A stretch of DNA of 44,736 nucleotides, from the NCBI GenBank assembly GCA_029866125.1, contig JARWZZ010000018.1, positions 1 through 44,736 of the forward strand, read 5' to 3'. The first letter of the stretch is position 1, and every line of letters begins with the position of its first letter. The DNA comes from Limnobacter sp. GTDB lineage: Bacteria > Pseudomonadota > Gammaproteobacteria > Burkholderiales > Burkholderiaceae_B. A program made the translations under genes and the position numbers. The notes beneath the pieces were generated by a model, which saw only the letters and a program-made list of their open reading frames with translations, searched no databases and was not told the origin of the DNA. Below are positions 1 to 8,285 of the stretch, piece after piece.

Positions 1-883
1 CCCAGATGAACAAGCCAACACAGACACAGCAATGAGTTCCATGTTTGATGCAAATGGAGCATTTACAAACAAGGCCGATGGCACTCCCAATAGCCCAGCG
101 GATGTGAAGGCACTGTTTGACAGTACGATGGGGTTGATGGGTGATGGCGAGCCGATTCAGCACGACCTTGCGGGTCAAGCAGACCCAGCCACCATGACAG
201 CGATGAATGCGCTGACAGGCAAGCCTGCGGGCAACACAGTGTTTACGGATCAAGAGATTAACGCAGCGCTGGCCATGGGCCTAATTACGATGGGCCCCAA
301 CGGGCAATATGTACTGACCCCAGCGGGTCAGACTTACGCCACTGCTGTGGCCGCTGCCCCACCGGGCACCACACCTACAACCCCCACCACGCCGCCTGCC
401 GGGCCTGCTTACACTGCTGAGCAACAGGCTGAAATTGATGCAGCCAAGGAAGCAGGTGCAGCTTCGGATTCTAAAGCCACTTACAGCAGAGAAGATTTAG
501 AGGCAATGGGTATACCGCCAGTTGTCATTGACTGGATGATGAGGACTTTTGGGGTTGATGGAGTTATTCCGTTCGGCACCATGCAATACCTGGAGGAAAA
601 CGGATTCTTTGCCGAAGTGGATGATGTGGGTGGGCACGACGACGCAGGAAGTGGCTTCTTAATTATTACTGACAAGCTGATAGGTTTTGTGACTTCTGAC
701 CCCGCTTTGGGTGCTGACCCTGCAGCCGTGAAAGCAGGCTTGGAGGCTGTCAAGCGTAAGTGTGAGGGCTGGGCTAGGGATCAAGGAAATTGGTATTCCT
801 ACCATGAGGAATGGGGAACTGATTGGTTCTTCAAAAAAGACGATTACGACGACATGGTTAGAGAATTCGATTATGGATTTTAA
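1..883 (+). CDS. Unrecognised protein, 5' end outside the window
   Basis: The reading frame is open to the left edge with no in-frame stop before the ATG at 32, so the true start may lie upstream; the visible part from that ATG is 283 residues. I do not recognise a family. The first ~100 residues are polar and Asp/Gly/Pro-rich, followed by a Thr/Pro-rich linker (about residues 107-128) and an acidic, Trp/Tyr-rich C-terminal domain ending in DYGF. The linker between two compact parts suggests a modular, possibly exported, protein, but no signal peptide is visible because the N-terminus is missing. A weak hairpin (TCACCC/GGGTGA, 884-902) follows the stop without a clear U-tract. Confidence 0.6.
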   Translation, partial: PDEQANTDTAMSSMFDANGAFTNKADGTPNSPADVKALFDSTMGLMGDGEPIQHDLAGQADPATMTAMNALTGKPAGNTVFTDQEINAALAMGLITMGPNGQYVLTPAGQTYATAVAAAPPGTTPTTPTTPPAGPAYTAEQQAEIDAAKEAGAASDSKATYSREDLEAMGIPPVVIDWMMRTFGVDGVIPFGTMQYLEENGFFAEVDDVGGHDDAGSGFLIITDKLIGFVTSDPALGADPAAVKAGLEAVKRKCEGWARDQGNWYSYHEEWGTDWFFKKDDYDDMVREFDYGF

Positions 884-958
884 TCACCCTTCTTTTGGGT
901 GAGTTAACTCTTCTCCCGCATTCTCTACAATACCAATGTAGTAAATGTGGGAGAAAAC

Positions 959-1744
959 ATGAAAAACAAGAACAAATCTGGACTGGCCGGGGCTGTGGTA
1001 CTTATTGGTGCCGCAGCCTTTTGCTTGCCTGTACACGCTGCAGAAACCAAACTCTTGCTGACTACTTCGTTTGACAGCCTGAAGGGTAAGTTTGGTCAAA
1101 CCCAAGAAACCACAGCAACATCGATTACGGTGGGCGCCACTTTGGTTGGCGAGTCATTCCGGTTTGGTGTGTTTGTGCCCTATGTCAGCTTAGAGGGCCC
1201 GGGTGTGTTGGTAGGCGGTACGGTAACCCGCGCAAGCTCCAACTCAGTGAATAAAACCAGCGGTATAGGTGATGCGCTTGCCACTGTTTCCTTGGATTTG
1301 TTGGGCAACCCCGCCAAAGTGGGCGCATCAGTTGGCTCAACCTTGTTGCTAAAGCTTCCCACTGGGGATGAGAAAAAAGGCCTAGGCACTGGCAAGGCTG
1401 ATTATGGTTTTCAGTTTGATTTGGGTTACAGGCCCGCTGCCACTTTGGGTTTTACCGCAGTGGTGGGCCGCCAGTTTTATGGCGAAAGCGATGTGGTTAG
1501 CCTGCTGGACGGCAATTACAACAGCTTGGGTGTGAATTTTGCCGCCGGGCAATCGGTGTTGTTCAATGTAAGCACCACGCAGCGTGATGCTTTAACCCGT
1601 ACCTCGGCCAAGCGGAAGGAAAGCGCGGTCAGCATGGTGGTGGCGGTCAATCCAAAGCTGGCTTTGCAGTTTGCGTTGACCCAGGGCAACAGCGTCAGCA
1701 GCCCCGATTCTGTGGTGTCGGCCAGTTTGCTGTATCAGCCATAG
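959..1744 (+). CDS. Outer-membrane beta-barrel-like protein (Phenol_MetA_deg/transporter-like)
   Basis: Predicted 261-residue exported protein. ATG 959 is chosen over GTG 947 because GGGAGAA lies just upstream of it. The N-terminus is a clear Sec signal peptide (Lys-rich start, hydrophobic core, cleavage near PVHAAE). The mature part is built of short alternating beta-type strands with Gly turns and ends in a hydrophobic/aromatic strand (LLYQP), as in outer-membrane barrels. The segment KLPTGDEKKGLGTGKADYG resembles the putative MetA-pathway phenol-degradation / transporter barrel family. Its substrate cannot be told. It stands alone, so role assignment is inference only. Confidence 0.6.
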   Translation: MKNKNKSGLAGAVVLIGAAAFCLPVHAAETKLLLTTSFDSLKGKFGQTQETTATSITVGATLVGESFRFGVFVPYVSLEGPGVLVGGTVTRASSNSVNKTSGIGDALATVSLDLLGNPAKVGASVGSTLLLKLPTGDEKKGLGTGKADYGFQFDLGYRPAATLGFTAVVGRQFYGESDVVSLLDGNYNSLGVNFAAGQSVLFNVSTTQRDALTRTSAKRKESAVSMVVAVNPKLALQFALTQGNSVSSPDSVVSASLLYQP

Positions 1745-1825
1745 CCAAAGGTGAAGGGGTTCAAATAAAGGTTAAAATGTAGGCTCATCAAAACATTCAG
1801 TGCAATGAACCTACGAGGAACACTT

Positions 1826-2494
1826 GTGAACAACGCACTTCAACATCTTTTGGAAGCCAACACTGCTTGGGCTTCTGCACAGCTGGAACGCGACCCAGAG
1901 TTTTTTAAGCGTCTAGAAAATCAACAATCACCCGAGTATTTCTGGATTGGTTGTTCCGACAGTCGCGTGCCAGCCAACACCATTGTTGACTTGCCACCTG
2001 GCGAGGTGTTTGTACACCGCAACGTGGCCAATCAGGTGTTCCACGGGGATTTAAATGGCCAGTCCGCCACACAATTTGCAGTCGAAGTACTGCAGGTAAA
2101 GCACATTATTGTGTGTGGCCATTATGGATGTTCAGGCGTGCGCATGGCCCTGCGCGGCGACCGTTTGGGGCTGGCTGATGCTTGGGTGCGCCCAATTCAC
2201 CAGTTGGCGCGACGTCATTCTTTGACTGGTTTCCCCAGCACTGGCGATCAGGCCTATCAGGACCAATTGTGTGAGCTCAATGTGATTGAGCAGGTTAAGC
2301 ATTTGTGTGAAAGCACTTTGATTGAAGATGCTTGGTTGCGCGGGCAGGACTTGACGGTACACAGTTGGATTTACAGCCTGAAAGACGGCCTGATTCGCAA
2401 TTTGGGCTTAAACGTGAATGCGCCCAACCAGATTGATCAGGAATATTCCAACGCGGTGAAGGCTGTGAAGCTTCGCCATCAATCCACTAAGTAG
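1826..2494 (+). CDS. can: Beta-class carbonic anhydrase
   Basis: Zinc enzyme interconverting CO2 and bicarbonate in the cytoplasm; bicarbonate feeds biotin-dependent carboxylases such as the one in this window. GTG 1826 is preferred over ATG 1805 because GAGGAA ends five bases before it; this gives 222 residues, the usual length of E. coli Can. Visible zinc/active-site motifs are CSDSR (C43, D45, R47) and HYGCSG (H99, C102). The following HRNVAN, CELNVIEQV and DGLIRNL stretches match the Can subfamily closely. It is monocistronic; no promoter or terminator stands out. Confidence 0.93.
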   Translation: MNNALQHLLEANTAWASAQLERDPEFFKRLENQQSPEYFWIGCSDSRVPANTIVDLPPGEVFVHRNVANQVFHGDLNGQSATQFAVEVLQVKHIIVCGHYGCSGVRMALRGDRLGLADAWVRPIHQLARRHSLTGFPSTGDQAYQDQLCELNVIEQVKHLCESTLIEDAWLRGQDLTVHSWIYSLKDGLIRNLGLNVNAPNQIDQEYSNAVKAVKLRHQSTK

Positions 2495-2582
2495 TAATCA
2501 CCAAGCGCGGAATGTCGGAATAGTTTCATTTCTTGCGCTTGGCAGCTTACAAACTCCATTTGCTTCGTCTAGAATGGGTTTA

Positions 2583-2600
2583 TTCGAACAAACGTTTGAA
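2583..2600. promoter_or_regulatory. Inverted-repeat operator 1 (probable TetR site) before the small protein-GNAT-TetR operon
   Basis: TTCGAAC-AAAC-GTTTGAA is a 7-bp inverted repeat with one mismatch and a 4-bp spacer; its core CAAACGTTTG is a perfect palindrome. It lies 38 bases before the ATG at 2639. The same TCAAAC-N4-GTTTGA pattern recurs at 6733-6752 and 8291-8312, both before atu-like genes. This fits autoregulation by the TetR protein encoded third in the operon. Confidence 0.65.
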
Positions 2601-2638
2601 TATTTACCATCATGATTCATGATAATTGGAGACGACAA

Positions 2639-2848
2639 ATGAGCTTTTCTACACAATCCAAGTTGGGCGACCTTTTAGACAATCCAGACACCAAAGCGGT
2701 GCTGGAAAAACACATGCCCGGTATTGCTGACCATCCGCAAATCGCCATGGGCCGTGGTTTCCCATTGGCTGTGGTTGCTAACTTCTCTGGTGGCGCAATT
2801 ACGCCTGCCATGTTGGAAGCTGTGGACGCAGACTTGGCCAAAATGTAA
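2639..2848 (+). CDS. Small conserved-type protein (69 aa)
   Basis: ATG 2639 has GGAGACG upstream and is preferred over the ATG at 2612. The 69-residue product contains GDLLDNPDTKAVLEKHMPG and ends with TPAMLEAVDADLAKM. From memory this resembles a short C-terminal helical module found at the ends of various enzymes, here free-standing; I cannot assign a function. It is first in an operon: its TAA overlaps by one base the ATG of the GNAT gene. The operator at 2583-2600 implies control together with the terpene/acyl-CoA genes downstream. Confidence 0.7.
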   Translation: MSFSTQSKLGDLLDNPDTKAVLEKHMPGIADHPQIAMGRGFPLAVVANFSGGAITPAMLEAVDADLAKM

Positions 2849-3315
2849 TGACAGCTTCTTCCGGGGATGATCTACCCAATCGGGCAGCTGTCCGGGTTGA
2901 GGTTTTACCTTGGAAGAAGGCCCTGAATGGGGCCAAACCACTACGTTTGGCGGTTTTTGTGCAGGAGCAGGGCATTGATGAGTCCGAAGAATGGGATGAG
3001 TCAGACCCCGTAAGCTGGCATGCTTTGGCCTTTGTAGGTGCGCAGTGTGTGGGCACGGGGCGTTTGTTGCCCGAAGGAAAAATAGGTCGTATGGCTGTGC
3101 TAAAAGCTTTTCGAAGAAAGGGCGTTGGCGCAGCAATTTTGAAGGCTTTGATGGATGAGGCACGCAAATTGGGTTTGCCCGAGTTGCGTTTAAGTGCCCA
3201 GCATCAGGCCATCGAGTTTTATCGTCAATTCGGCTTTGAGACCGAAGGCGAGCCGCACATTGAAGTGGGAATACCCCACCAGTGGATGAAGAGAAGGGAT
3301 GTGAACCGTGGCTAG
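2848..3315 (+). CDS. GNAT-family N-acetyltransferase
   Basis: A 155-residue cytoplasmic acyltransferase of the GNAT fold, predicted to transfer an acetyl group from acetyl-CoA to an amine. The early LRLAVFVQEQGI strand/helix is typical of the ElaA/YjcF-like subgroup. The acetyl-CoA pyrophosphate-binding loop appears as FRRKGVGAAIL (motif A, R/Q-x-x-G-x-G/A), followed by AIEFYRQFGFE (motif B). It overlaps the previous gene by one base and the TetR gene by eight, so the three are probably translationally coupled. The substrate is unknown. Confidence 0.85.
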   Translation: MTASSGDDLPNRAAVRVEVLPWKKALNGAKPLRLAVFVQEQGIDESEEWDESDPVSWHALAFVGAQCVGTGRLLPEGKIGRMAVLKAFRRKGVGAAILKALMDEARKLGLPELRLSAQHQAIEFYRQFGFETEGEPHIEVGIPHQWMKRRDVNRG

Positions 3316-3910
3316 AACCAAAAAAGAAATAAGCAACGAAGATGGGCGGCGCGGGGAAATTGTACGCGCGGCGGCCAAGCTTTTCCGTGACAAAGGGTAC
3401 GACGGTGCCAGTATGCGTGCCATTGCCAATTCGGTGGGTATGCAGTGCGGAAGCCCTTTCTACCACTTTGCCAGCAAGCAGGATATTTTGGTTGCGGTGG
3501 TGGAAGAAGGTTTGCGGCAAGGCTTGGAAAAAACCCGTGCTGTGGTTGACCCCAACCTAGATGGCATTGAGCAGTTTCGCCGATTGGTGCAGGTGCATTT
3601 GAGCATCATTTTGGAAGATGGGAATGATTTTATTCCGGTGATGCTCTACAACTGGCGTTGCTTGGATGATGCGCATCAACGCCGTTTAATTGCGACTAAG
3701 GATGAATACGACCGCATTTGGCAGGCTGCAATTGATAAGCTTTATGCAGATGGAGTGCTGACCAAAGCGCCAAAATTTGCCCGTTTGATGATTTTGGGTG
3801 CCATGAATTTCATGGTCACTTGGTACAAACCTCGATTGGGTGGCGATTTGCATGCCATGTCCAATGAGGTGGTGGGCTTCTTTTTAGGGCAAGCCCAAGA
3901 AGTAGCTTAG
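3308..3910 (+). CDS. TetR-family repressor, candidate regulator of the atu-like regulon
   Basis: A 200-residue TetR/AcrR-type regulator starting at GTG 3308 with an AGAAGGGA ribosome site. The N-terminal helix-turn-helix spans about residues 15-62 (KLFRDKGYDGASMRAIAN, then SPFYHFASKQDIL). The C-terminal half is an all-helical ligand pocket. It is the last gene of an operon headed by a CAAAC/GTTTG operator that recurs before atuA/SDR and atuC, so I infer that it represses itself and those genes and responds to an acyl-CoA intermediate. AtuR of Pseudomonas is the analogous regulator by role; orthology is not shown. Confidence 0.85.
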   Translation: MARTKKEISNEDGRRGEIVRAAAKLFRDKGYDGASMRAIANSVGMQCGSPFYHFASKQDILVAVVEEGLRQGLEKTRAVVDPNLDGIEQFRRLVQVHLSIILEDGNDFIPVMLYNWRCLDDAHQRRLIATKDEYDRIWQAAIDKLYADGVLTKAPKFARLMILGAMNFMVTWYKPRLGGDLHAMSNEVVGFFLGQAQEVA

Positions 3911-3927
3911 CCTTGTTATGAACACAT

Positions 3928-3955
3928 AAAAAAACCGGCCTAGGCCGGTTTTTTT
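3928..3955. terminator. Bidirectional intrinsic terminator
   Basis: A perfect stem, AACCGGCC/GGCCGGTT centred on the TA of CCTAGG, is flanked by an A-run on the left and a T-run on the right. It can stop transcription of the TetR operon from the left and of the convergent secreted-protein gene from the right. Confidence 0.92.
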
Positions 3956-4001
3956 GTGCTTCCAATTTTGAAGCGATGGCTTTCAAAGCCACGCACTCCA
4001 A

Positions 4002-4667
4002 TCAACGCAGCAAGCCAGTCAATGTCGTTGGGCGTGAGGCCAACACATTGCTCATCAAGCTGGAGGTCAGTGTCGCTACTGTAGCCAACTGGCTTACACC
4101 GGCCAACTGGGCGGTTACTGCTGTGCTTGCAGTCAATGAGCCTGTCACCATGTCGGCGACATTCAAATTGCTAGCCAGGTTGCCTTCGTGGCTCACGGAT
4201 AGGCCTTGTGAGCCCATGTCGCCTACTTCACCCAACAAGCCGCTGACTTTGCCTGTGACTTGTTCGGCTGCATCGCCTACCTTGGTGTAAGTTTGGTCAA
4301 CCTTGTCAAAAGCATTGTTCTTTTGTTCGGTTGAAAACTTAATACCTGCCTCTGCAGTGGCTTTGGCCGTGGCTTCTGCTTTGGCTTGACCGCTTGTCAT
4401 GGACTCCTTGGCATTGTCGATTGCTTCGGGTGACTTGGGTGTTGATGGCTGTGTCATCGGTGCTTTGGCAACTGGCTTTTGTACGCTAACCATGCCAGCA
4501 GCTTGACCTTGGCCTTCCCCTTTAAAGCTTGTACCTTGGGCTTCGCCATAGGCCTTTGCAAATGCGGAGCCCCAACCACTCAGTGTGGATTCGGCAGCAT
4601 GGGAAATGCTTGGGCTCATAAATGCTGTCATCAGGCCAGTGGCAATTGCTAGTTTCTTGAAGTTCAT
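4002..4667 (-). CDS. Secreted protein of unknown function
   Basis: 221 residues from ATG 4667, chosen because GAGGAGCG lies just upstream in the minus direction; the longer frame from 4718 would place 17 residues before the signal peptide. The N-terminus is a Sec signal peptide (MNFKKLAIATG..., cleavage near ISHAAES). The mature protein is Ala/Thr/Ser/Gly-rich and low in aromatics, with a Lys/Ala helical stretch (about residues 94-125) and Ser/Thr-rich C-terminal segments. I recognise no family. It converges on the TetR operon across a shared terminator and sits inside the atu-like cluster without an obvious link to it. Confidence 0.7.
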   Translation of the reverse strand: MNFKKLAIATGLMTAFMSPSISHAAESTLSGWGSAFAKAYGEAQGTSFKGEGQGQAAGMVSVQKPVAKAPMTQPSTPKSPEAIDNAKESMTSGQAKAEATAKATAEAGIKFSTEQKNNAFDKVDQTYTKVGDAAEQVTGKVSGLLGEVGDMGSQGLSVSHEGNLASNLNVADMVTGSLTASTAVTAQLAGVSQLATVATLTSSLMSNVLASRPTTLTGLLR

Positions 4668-4847
4668 ATTAACGCTCCTCGTGAATGGGATGTACGGCTG
4701 ATTCGCCTTACATTCCATTTAACGGAAGCGCTATGTAGGAAAAAGATAACTGCTAAGGGTGAGCGCCCAAAAGTGTGAGGGGCACCCGTTTGAGGCTTAG
4801 CCAAATTACTTCAATGATTTAGCGCATGGATGGCGTTGATGGAGAAC

Positions 4848-6647
4848 TTAGAAATCCAAGGGCATGGTGAGTAAAATTTGAGCCATTCCCTTGCCTAGGG
4901 GGTCGTTGCGCATGGAGCTCATTCCACCACCGTCTAACGCACTTTGCATCACGACATTAAAGGCGTGGACTTGAGGTAGCTCGAAAGTATGAACCTCACC
5001 TTTCACCAAGTGGGAAAGGTATTTCTTGACGCGTTCTGGTGTCAAAATGCTTTGCAGAAGTGGCCAGTATTCAGGGTTGCGGGCGACAATTCCCACGTTG
5101 CTGGTGTTGCCTTTGTCGCCGCTGCGGCCATGCGCAATATCAATCAGCTGTTTGCCTTTGAGGGCAGCTGGTAGGGGGGTTGGTAGGGGCTCATTGATTG
5201 AGCCTAATTTTGTGCTTGAGCTTGTTTGATCGGTGGAGCCTGGATGTTGAGGCTCTGCATACTCAAGCGCTTGACTGTTGATTGTGACTTTGGGTTTGAT
5301 GTCATTCTTTGAAACAAAACAACTAAACAGCTTGACCAAGGGCGTTACATTGGGCCTGCCCATGCCAAAGTTGCCGCTGGTCCCCGGTGCAAAGCTGGTG
5401 CCGGCAGGTGCAATTTCTTTTGAAAAAATAGCAGCAGCTTTTTTATCGCTGTGTGTGATGGCAATTCGAACAATCGCTTCATGGCCCAGCTGGACTTTGC
5501 GATGTGGGCCAAGCTCAGTCTCTGAGCCTATTACCTCGTAGTAAGCGCGGCTGTAGTCTGGTAGGTTCATGGATTTGAACATGGCGCGCGTGCGGTCCAA
5601 AATAGCCTCTGCTGTACGGCGTGCCTTTGCTTCGGCATTAAATCCGACCACCGACAGCAAGCCGATGCATCGGAACCCTTCTGGGTAGGTGGCGCATACT
5701 TTGTACAATTCAGAAGGGGCTTTTCCAGTGGCCCCTTCAATCCGCACGCGGTTGGTGCCTGTTTCACGGATGCTGACGGTGGTGAAGTCGCACACCACGT
5801 CGGGTAGCGCGTAATTGGCGGGGTCGCTGATTTCATACAACATTTGCTCTGTGGCTACGGCTTTGTTGATCAAGCCTCCTGTGCCTTCAGGCTTGCTGAC
5901 TTCAAAGCTGCCGTCTACCTCCACGCTGACCACTGGGTAGCCGATGTTGGCCCAGTCGGGCACCAGCTCCCAGTCTGTAAACAAGCCGCCGGTGGCTTGC
6001 GCGCCGCATTCAATAATGTGCCCAGCCAAGCTGCCTTGGGCCATTTCATTGAGGTGGGATGGGGTCCATTTGTACTCGTGAATGAGGGCGCCCAAAGTCA
6101 TGGCGCTGTCCACAACCCGGCCTGTGATTACAATGTCCGCCCCCGCATCCAGTGCGGCAGCAATGGGAAAGGCACCCAAGTAGGCGTTGGCGGTGAGAAA
6201 GAAGGGTGGTGCAGCCATGTGGGTGTGTTGGTCTTTTAACTCCACACCTTCTTTACGTAATTTGGCCAGGGTGCTGCTTGCGTCGTCACCTGCGACTACG
6301 CCAATTTTCACATCGGGAAGTGTTTCAGCCAGTGCCTCTTTCAACGCTTTGGCGCAGCCGTCTGGGTTTAATCCACCCGCATTGGCGATGATGCGGATGC
6401 CTTTGGCCTTGGCGACGGGTAGGGCGCGCTTCATCAATTCCACAAAATCCAGTGCGTAGCCATGTTCTGGATTCTTCATGCGCATGCCTGCCATGATAGC
6501 CATGGTCAATTCGGCCAGGTAATCATAGGTGATGTAGTTGAGGCCCGGCACGTTCAGCAACTGGAATGTGCCAATGGAGCTGTCGCCCCAAAAGCCGCTT
6601 GCGCCGCCAATGTGAATGGCTTTTGTCGTTGTGGATTGAGTCGTCAT
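4848..6647 (-). CDS. atuA: AtuA-family acyclic terpene utilisation protein
   Basis: A 599-residue DUF1446/AtuA-family protein. The N-terminal AtuA domain (about 10-450) starts with IGGASGFWGDS and includes ITYDYLAELTM, IIANAGGLNPDGCA and ADIVITGRVVDSAMTLG. The C-terminal segment (about 490-595, with IAHGRSGDKGNTSNVGI) matches the ferredoxin-like domain fused to AtuA in long homologues. AtuA is required for acyclic-terpene use in Pseudomonas, but its exact reaction is not established. It is transcribed divergently from the SDR gene; the operator at 6733-6752 lies between the two starts and could control both. Confidence 0.88.
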   Translation of the reverse strand: MTTQSTTTKAIHIGGASGFWGDSSIGTFQLLNVPGLNYITYDYLAELTMAIMAGMRMKNPEHGYALDFVELMKRALPVAKAKGIRIIANAGGLNPDGCAKALKEALAETLPDVKIGVVAGDDASSTLAKLRKEGVELKDQHTHMAAPPFFLTANAYLGAFPIAAALDAGADIVITGRVVDSAMTLGALIHEYKWTPSHLNEMAQGSLAGHIIECGAQATGGLFTDWELVPDWANIGYPVVSVEVDGSFEVSKPEGTGGLINKAVATEQMLYEISDPANYALPDVVCDFTTVSIRETGTNRVRIEGATGKAPSELYKVCATYPEGFRCIGLLSVVGFNAEAKARRTAEAILDRTRAMFKSMNLPDYSRAYYEVIGSETELGPHRKVQLGHEAIVRIAITHSDKKAAAIFSKEIAPAGTSFAPGTSGNFGMGRPNVTPLVKLFSCFVSKNDIKPKVTINSQALEYAEPQHPGSTDQTSSSTKLGSINEPLPTPLPAALKGKQLIDIAHGRSGDKGNTSNVGIVARNPEYWPLLQSILTPERVKKYLSHLVKGEVHTFELPQVHAFNVVMQSALDGGGMSSMRNDPLGKGMAQILLTMPLDF

Positions 6648-6732
6648 GGTGCTTGTGTTGTAATCGATTGAAGGTTGTTTGGCGGTTATTTTGCGGCTGA
6701 GCCAAGTTGCATCTTACTCAATCATAATGTAA

Positions 6733-6752
6733 ATTCAAACGCTCGTTTGAAT
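6733..6752. promoter_or_regulatory. Inverted-repeat operator 2 in the atuA/SDR divergent promoter region
   Basis: ATTCAAAC-GCTC-GTTTGAAT is a perfect 8-bp inverted repeat with a 4-bp spacer. It is 21 bases before the SDR start and about 85 bases before the AtuA start. Its half-sites match those at 2583-2600 (one mismatch there) and 8291-8312. The form also resembles PsrA-type sites (CAAAC-N2-4-GTTTG) known in pseudomonads. Confidence 0.75.
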
Positions 6753-6772
6753 AAATTACTACAGAGGCTATT

Positions 6773-7687
6773 TTGGATCAATTTGAATCGGTGTTCCGCC
6801 CCGGCTTGTTTGCTGGAAAAACAGTGATGGTGACCGGTGGTGGTAGCGGTATTGGTCGGTGCACAGCCCATGAGTTGGCCAGTTTGGGGGCAGATTTGGC
6901 CTTGATCGGCCGAAAAATTGAGAAGCTGGAGGCTGTGAAGGAGGAAATTCTTCGCACATGTGATGTCAAAATTTCGCTGCACAGCTGCGACATTCGGGAA
7001 GAAGACCGTGTGGTGGAAATGGTCAGAGACGTTTTGGCCCAGCACGGCAAAATAGACCATTTGATTAACAACGCAGGTGGGCAATTTCCGTCGCCCTTGT
7101 GTGTAATCAGCGCCAAGGGCTGGGAAGCGGTGGTGCGCAACAATTTGACGGGTGGGTTTTTGGTGGCCCGAGAGGTGTACAACCAGCACATGGTGCACCA
7201 CATGGGTAAAACCGATTTGTCGATCACCAACATCATTGCTGACATGTGGAACGGCATGCCAGGCATGGGCCACAGCGGTGCTGCGCGGGCGGGTATGCTG
7301 AATTTTTCCGAGACTGCGTCCATGGAATGGGCGCCGGTGCGTGTCAATGCGGTTGCGCCGGGCTTTATTGCGTCCAGCGGCATGGACACCTACCCAGAGC
7401 CGATGAAGCAAACCATCATGGGTTTGGACAAAACCATCCCGCTGCAGCGTTTGGGATTGGAAGCTGAAGTGTCTGGCATGTTGGTTTTCCTAGCCAGCCC
7501 GGCTGCCAGCTTTATTTCAGGCAGTTGCTTCCGAGTGGATGGTGCAGCACCCAATGCACGCCGAATTTTCCCCAACCCCGGCAGTGGAAAGCCCAACCCG
7601 CCATTCAATAGCTTCCATTTGGGCGGCGTGCCGGAGGTTATTCAAAGGCGCGACAGGGACCGTGCTGAAAAACTAAAGGGTGGGTAA
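6773..7687 (+). CDS. SDR-family oxidoreductase of the atu-like cluster (AtuB/AtuG-like), atypical catalytic site
   Basis: 304 residues from TTG 6773, with AGAGG upstream. It has the Rossmann NAD(P)-binding motif TGGGSGIGR (about residues 22-30) and the NNAGG motif. The usual catalytic YxxxK is absent: the aligned segment is GHSGAARAG, with S168 at the Tyr position and R172 at the Lys position, and the usual upstream Ser is also missing. Some 2,4-dienoyl-CoA reductase-like SDRs also lack the Tyr, so a CoA-ester substrate is plausible. By context it may act as a citronellol/citronellal dehydrogenase-type or enoyl-CoA-type enzyme. It is divergent from atuA and convergent with the gene at 7696. 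Confidence 0.82.
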   Translation: MDQFESVFRPGLFAGKTVMVTGGGSGIGRCTAHELASLGADLALIGRKIEKLEAVKEEILRTCDVKISLHSCDIREEDRVVEMVRDVLAQHGKIDHLINNAGGQFPSPLCVISAKGWEAVVRNNLTGGFLVAREVYNQHMVHHMGKTDLSITNIIADMWNGMPGMGHSGAARAGMLNFSETASMEWAPVRVNAVAPGFIASSGMDTYPEPMKQTIMGLDKTIPLQRLGLEAEVSGMLVFLASPAASFISGSCFRVDGAAPNARRIFPNPGSGKPNPPFNSFHLGGVPEVIQRRDRDRAEKLKGG

Positions 7688-7695
7688 AACTTGAC

Positions 7696-8163
7696 CTAAA
7701 CAATGTGTTCCGCGGGCTGCACGTTTGGCCGATTTGCTGGCTGAGGGGTTTGGGAAAACATGTGTTCAACAGTCAGGTTGTTAAGCGCAGCACTCAGCAC
7801 CCTGAATGATTGACGATTCAAGGTGTCTGGGTCGCCCGCATGAGCCGGGGTACTGGCAGATGTTTCGGGCGCATCGCCGTCGTCAACTTGCATTTGCGGA
7901 ATGGCTTGTGGGTTGTGCCGTTCATGTAGGTAAGTAGTCAGAAAGGCAGTGCCGAAGCTTGTGGATAGGACTGTGCCCAATATGAGTCCAACCGTAATTC
8001 CGCCTCCCGAAGGACTTTGGGCGGTAACGATTGCACCGGCAAGGCTGCCAACAGCGGTAATAAATCCAACACTCGCGCACCAAATCTGGTTTTCAGCACG
8101 TGTTAGCTGTTGTGGTTCTTGAACATTTTCTGCCTGTCCGTTCGCTATGCCTTGCGCAATCAT
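7696..8163 (-). CDS. Small two-TM protein behind an Hrp-box-like promoter, unknown function
   Basis: 155 residues, start ATG 8163 with GGAG nine bases upstream. I recognise no family. The N-terminus (1-25) is polar and Gln/Asn/Glu-rich with no signal peptide. Two hydrophobic segments follow (about 30-50 and 57-78, the second GITVGLILGTVLSTSFGTAF), then a polar, Pro/Ala-rich tail. A soluble N-terminus followed by two membrane hairpin segments is seen in some type III secreted proteins and translocators. The gene interrupts the atu-like cluster on the opposite strand. A CGAACT-N15-CCACCAA element sits 43 bases before the start. A secreted or secretion-linked role is inference. Confidence 0.6.
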   Translation of the reverse strand: MIAQGIANGQAENVQEPQQLTRAENQIWCASVGFITAVGSLAGAIVTAQSPSGGGITVGLILGTVLSTSFGTAFLTTYLHERHNPQAIPQMQVDDGDAPETSASTPAHAGDPDTLNRQSFRVLSAALNNLTVEHMFSQTPQPANRPNVQPAEHIV

Positions 8164-8205
8164 TGGGTACTACTCCGGGTGAGTCATTACAAAAATTATT
8201 TGTAG

Positions 8206-8233
8206 TTGGTGGTGCAGGACGTTGAATAGTTCG
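8206..8233 (-). promoter_or_regulatory. Hrp-box-like ECF promoter (second, weaker copy)
   Basis: Read on the minus strand: CGAACT, 15 bases, CCACCAA. The HrpL-type consensus is GGAACC-N15/16-CCACNNA, so the -10 part is perfect and the -35 part has two mismatches. It ends 43 bases before ATG 8163, close to the 50 bases seen for the better copy at 18474-18502. Confidence 0.45.
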
Positions 8234-8285
8234 ATTTAAAAGTACTGCTTGAGGATGGATTGGCATTGACTTGAAACCTTCTTCA

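Noticed and set aside
2675..3520. Long minus-strand frame (281 aa)
   Set aside because: It lies antisense to three well-supported overlapping genes and has no family-like sequence or ribosome site.
6722..7411. Minus-strand frames of about 200 aa over the SDR gene
   Set aside because: Antisense shadow of a gene with clear SDR motifs; composition is His/Arg-rich as expected of a shadow.
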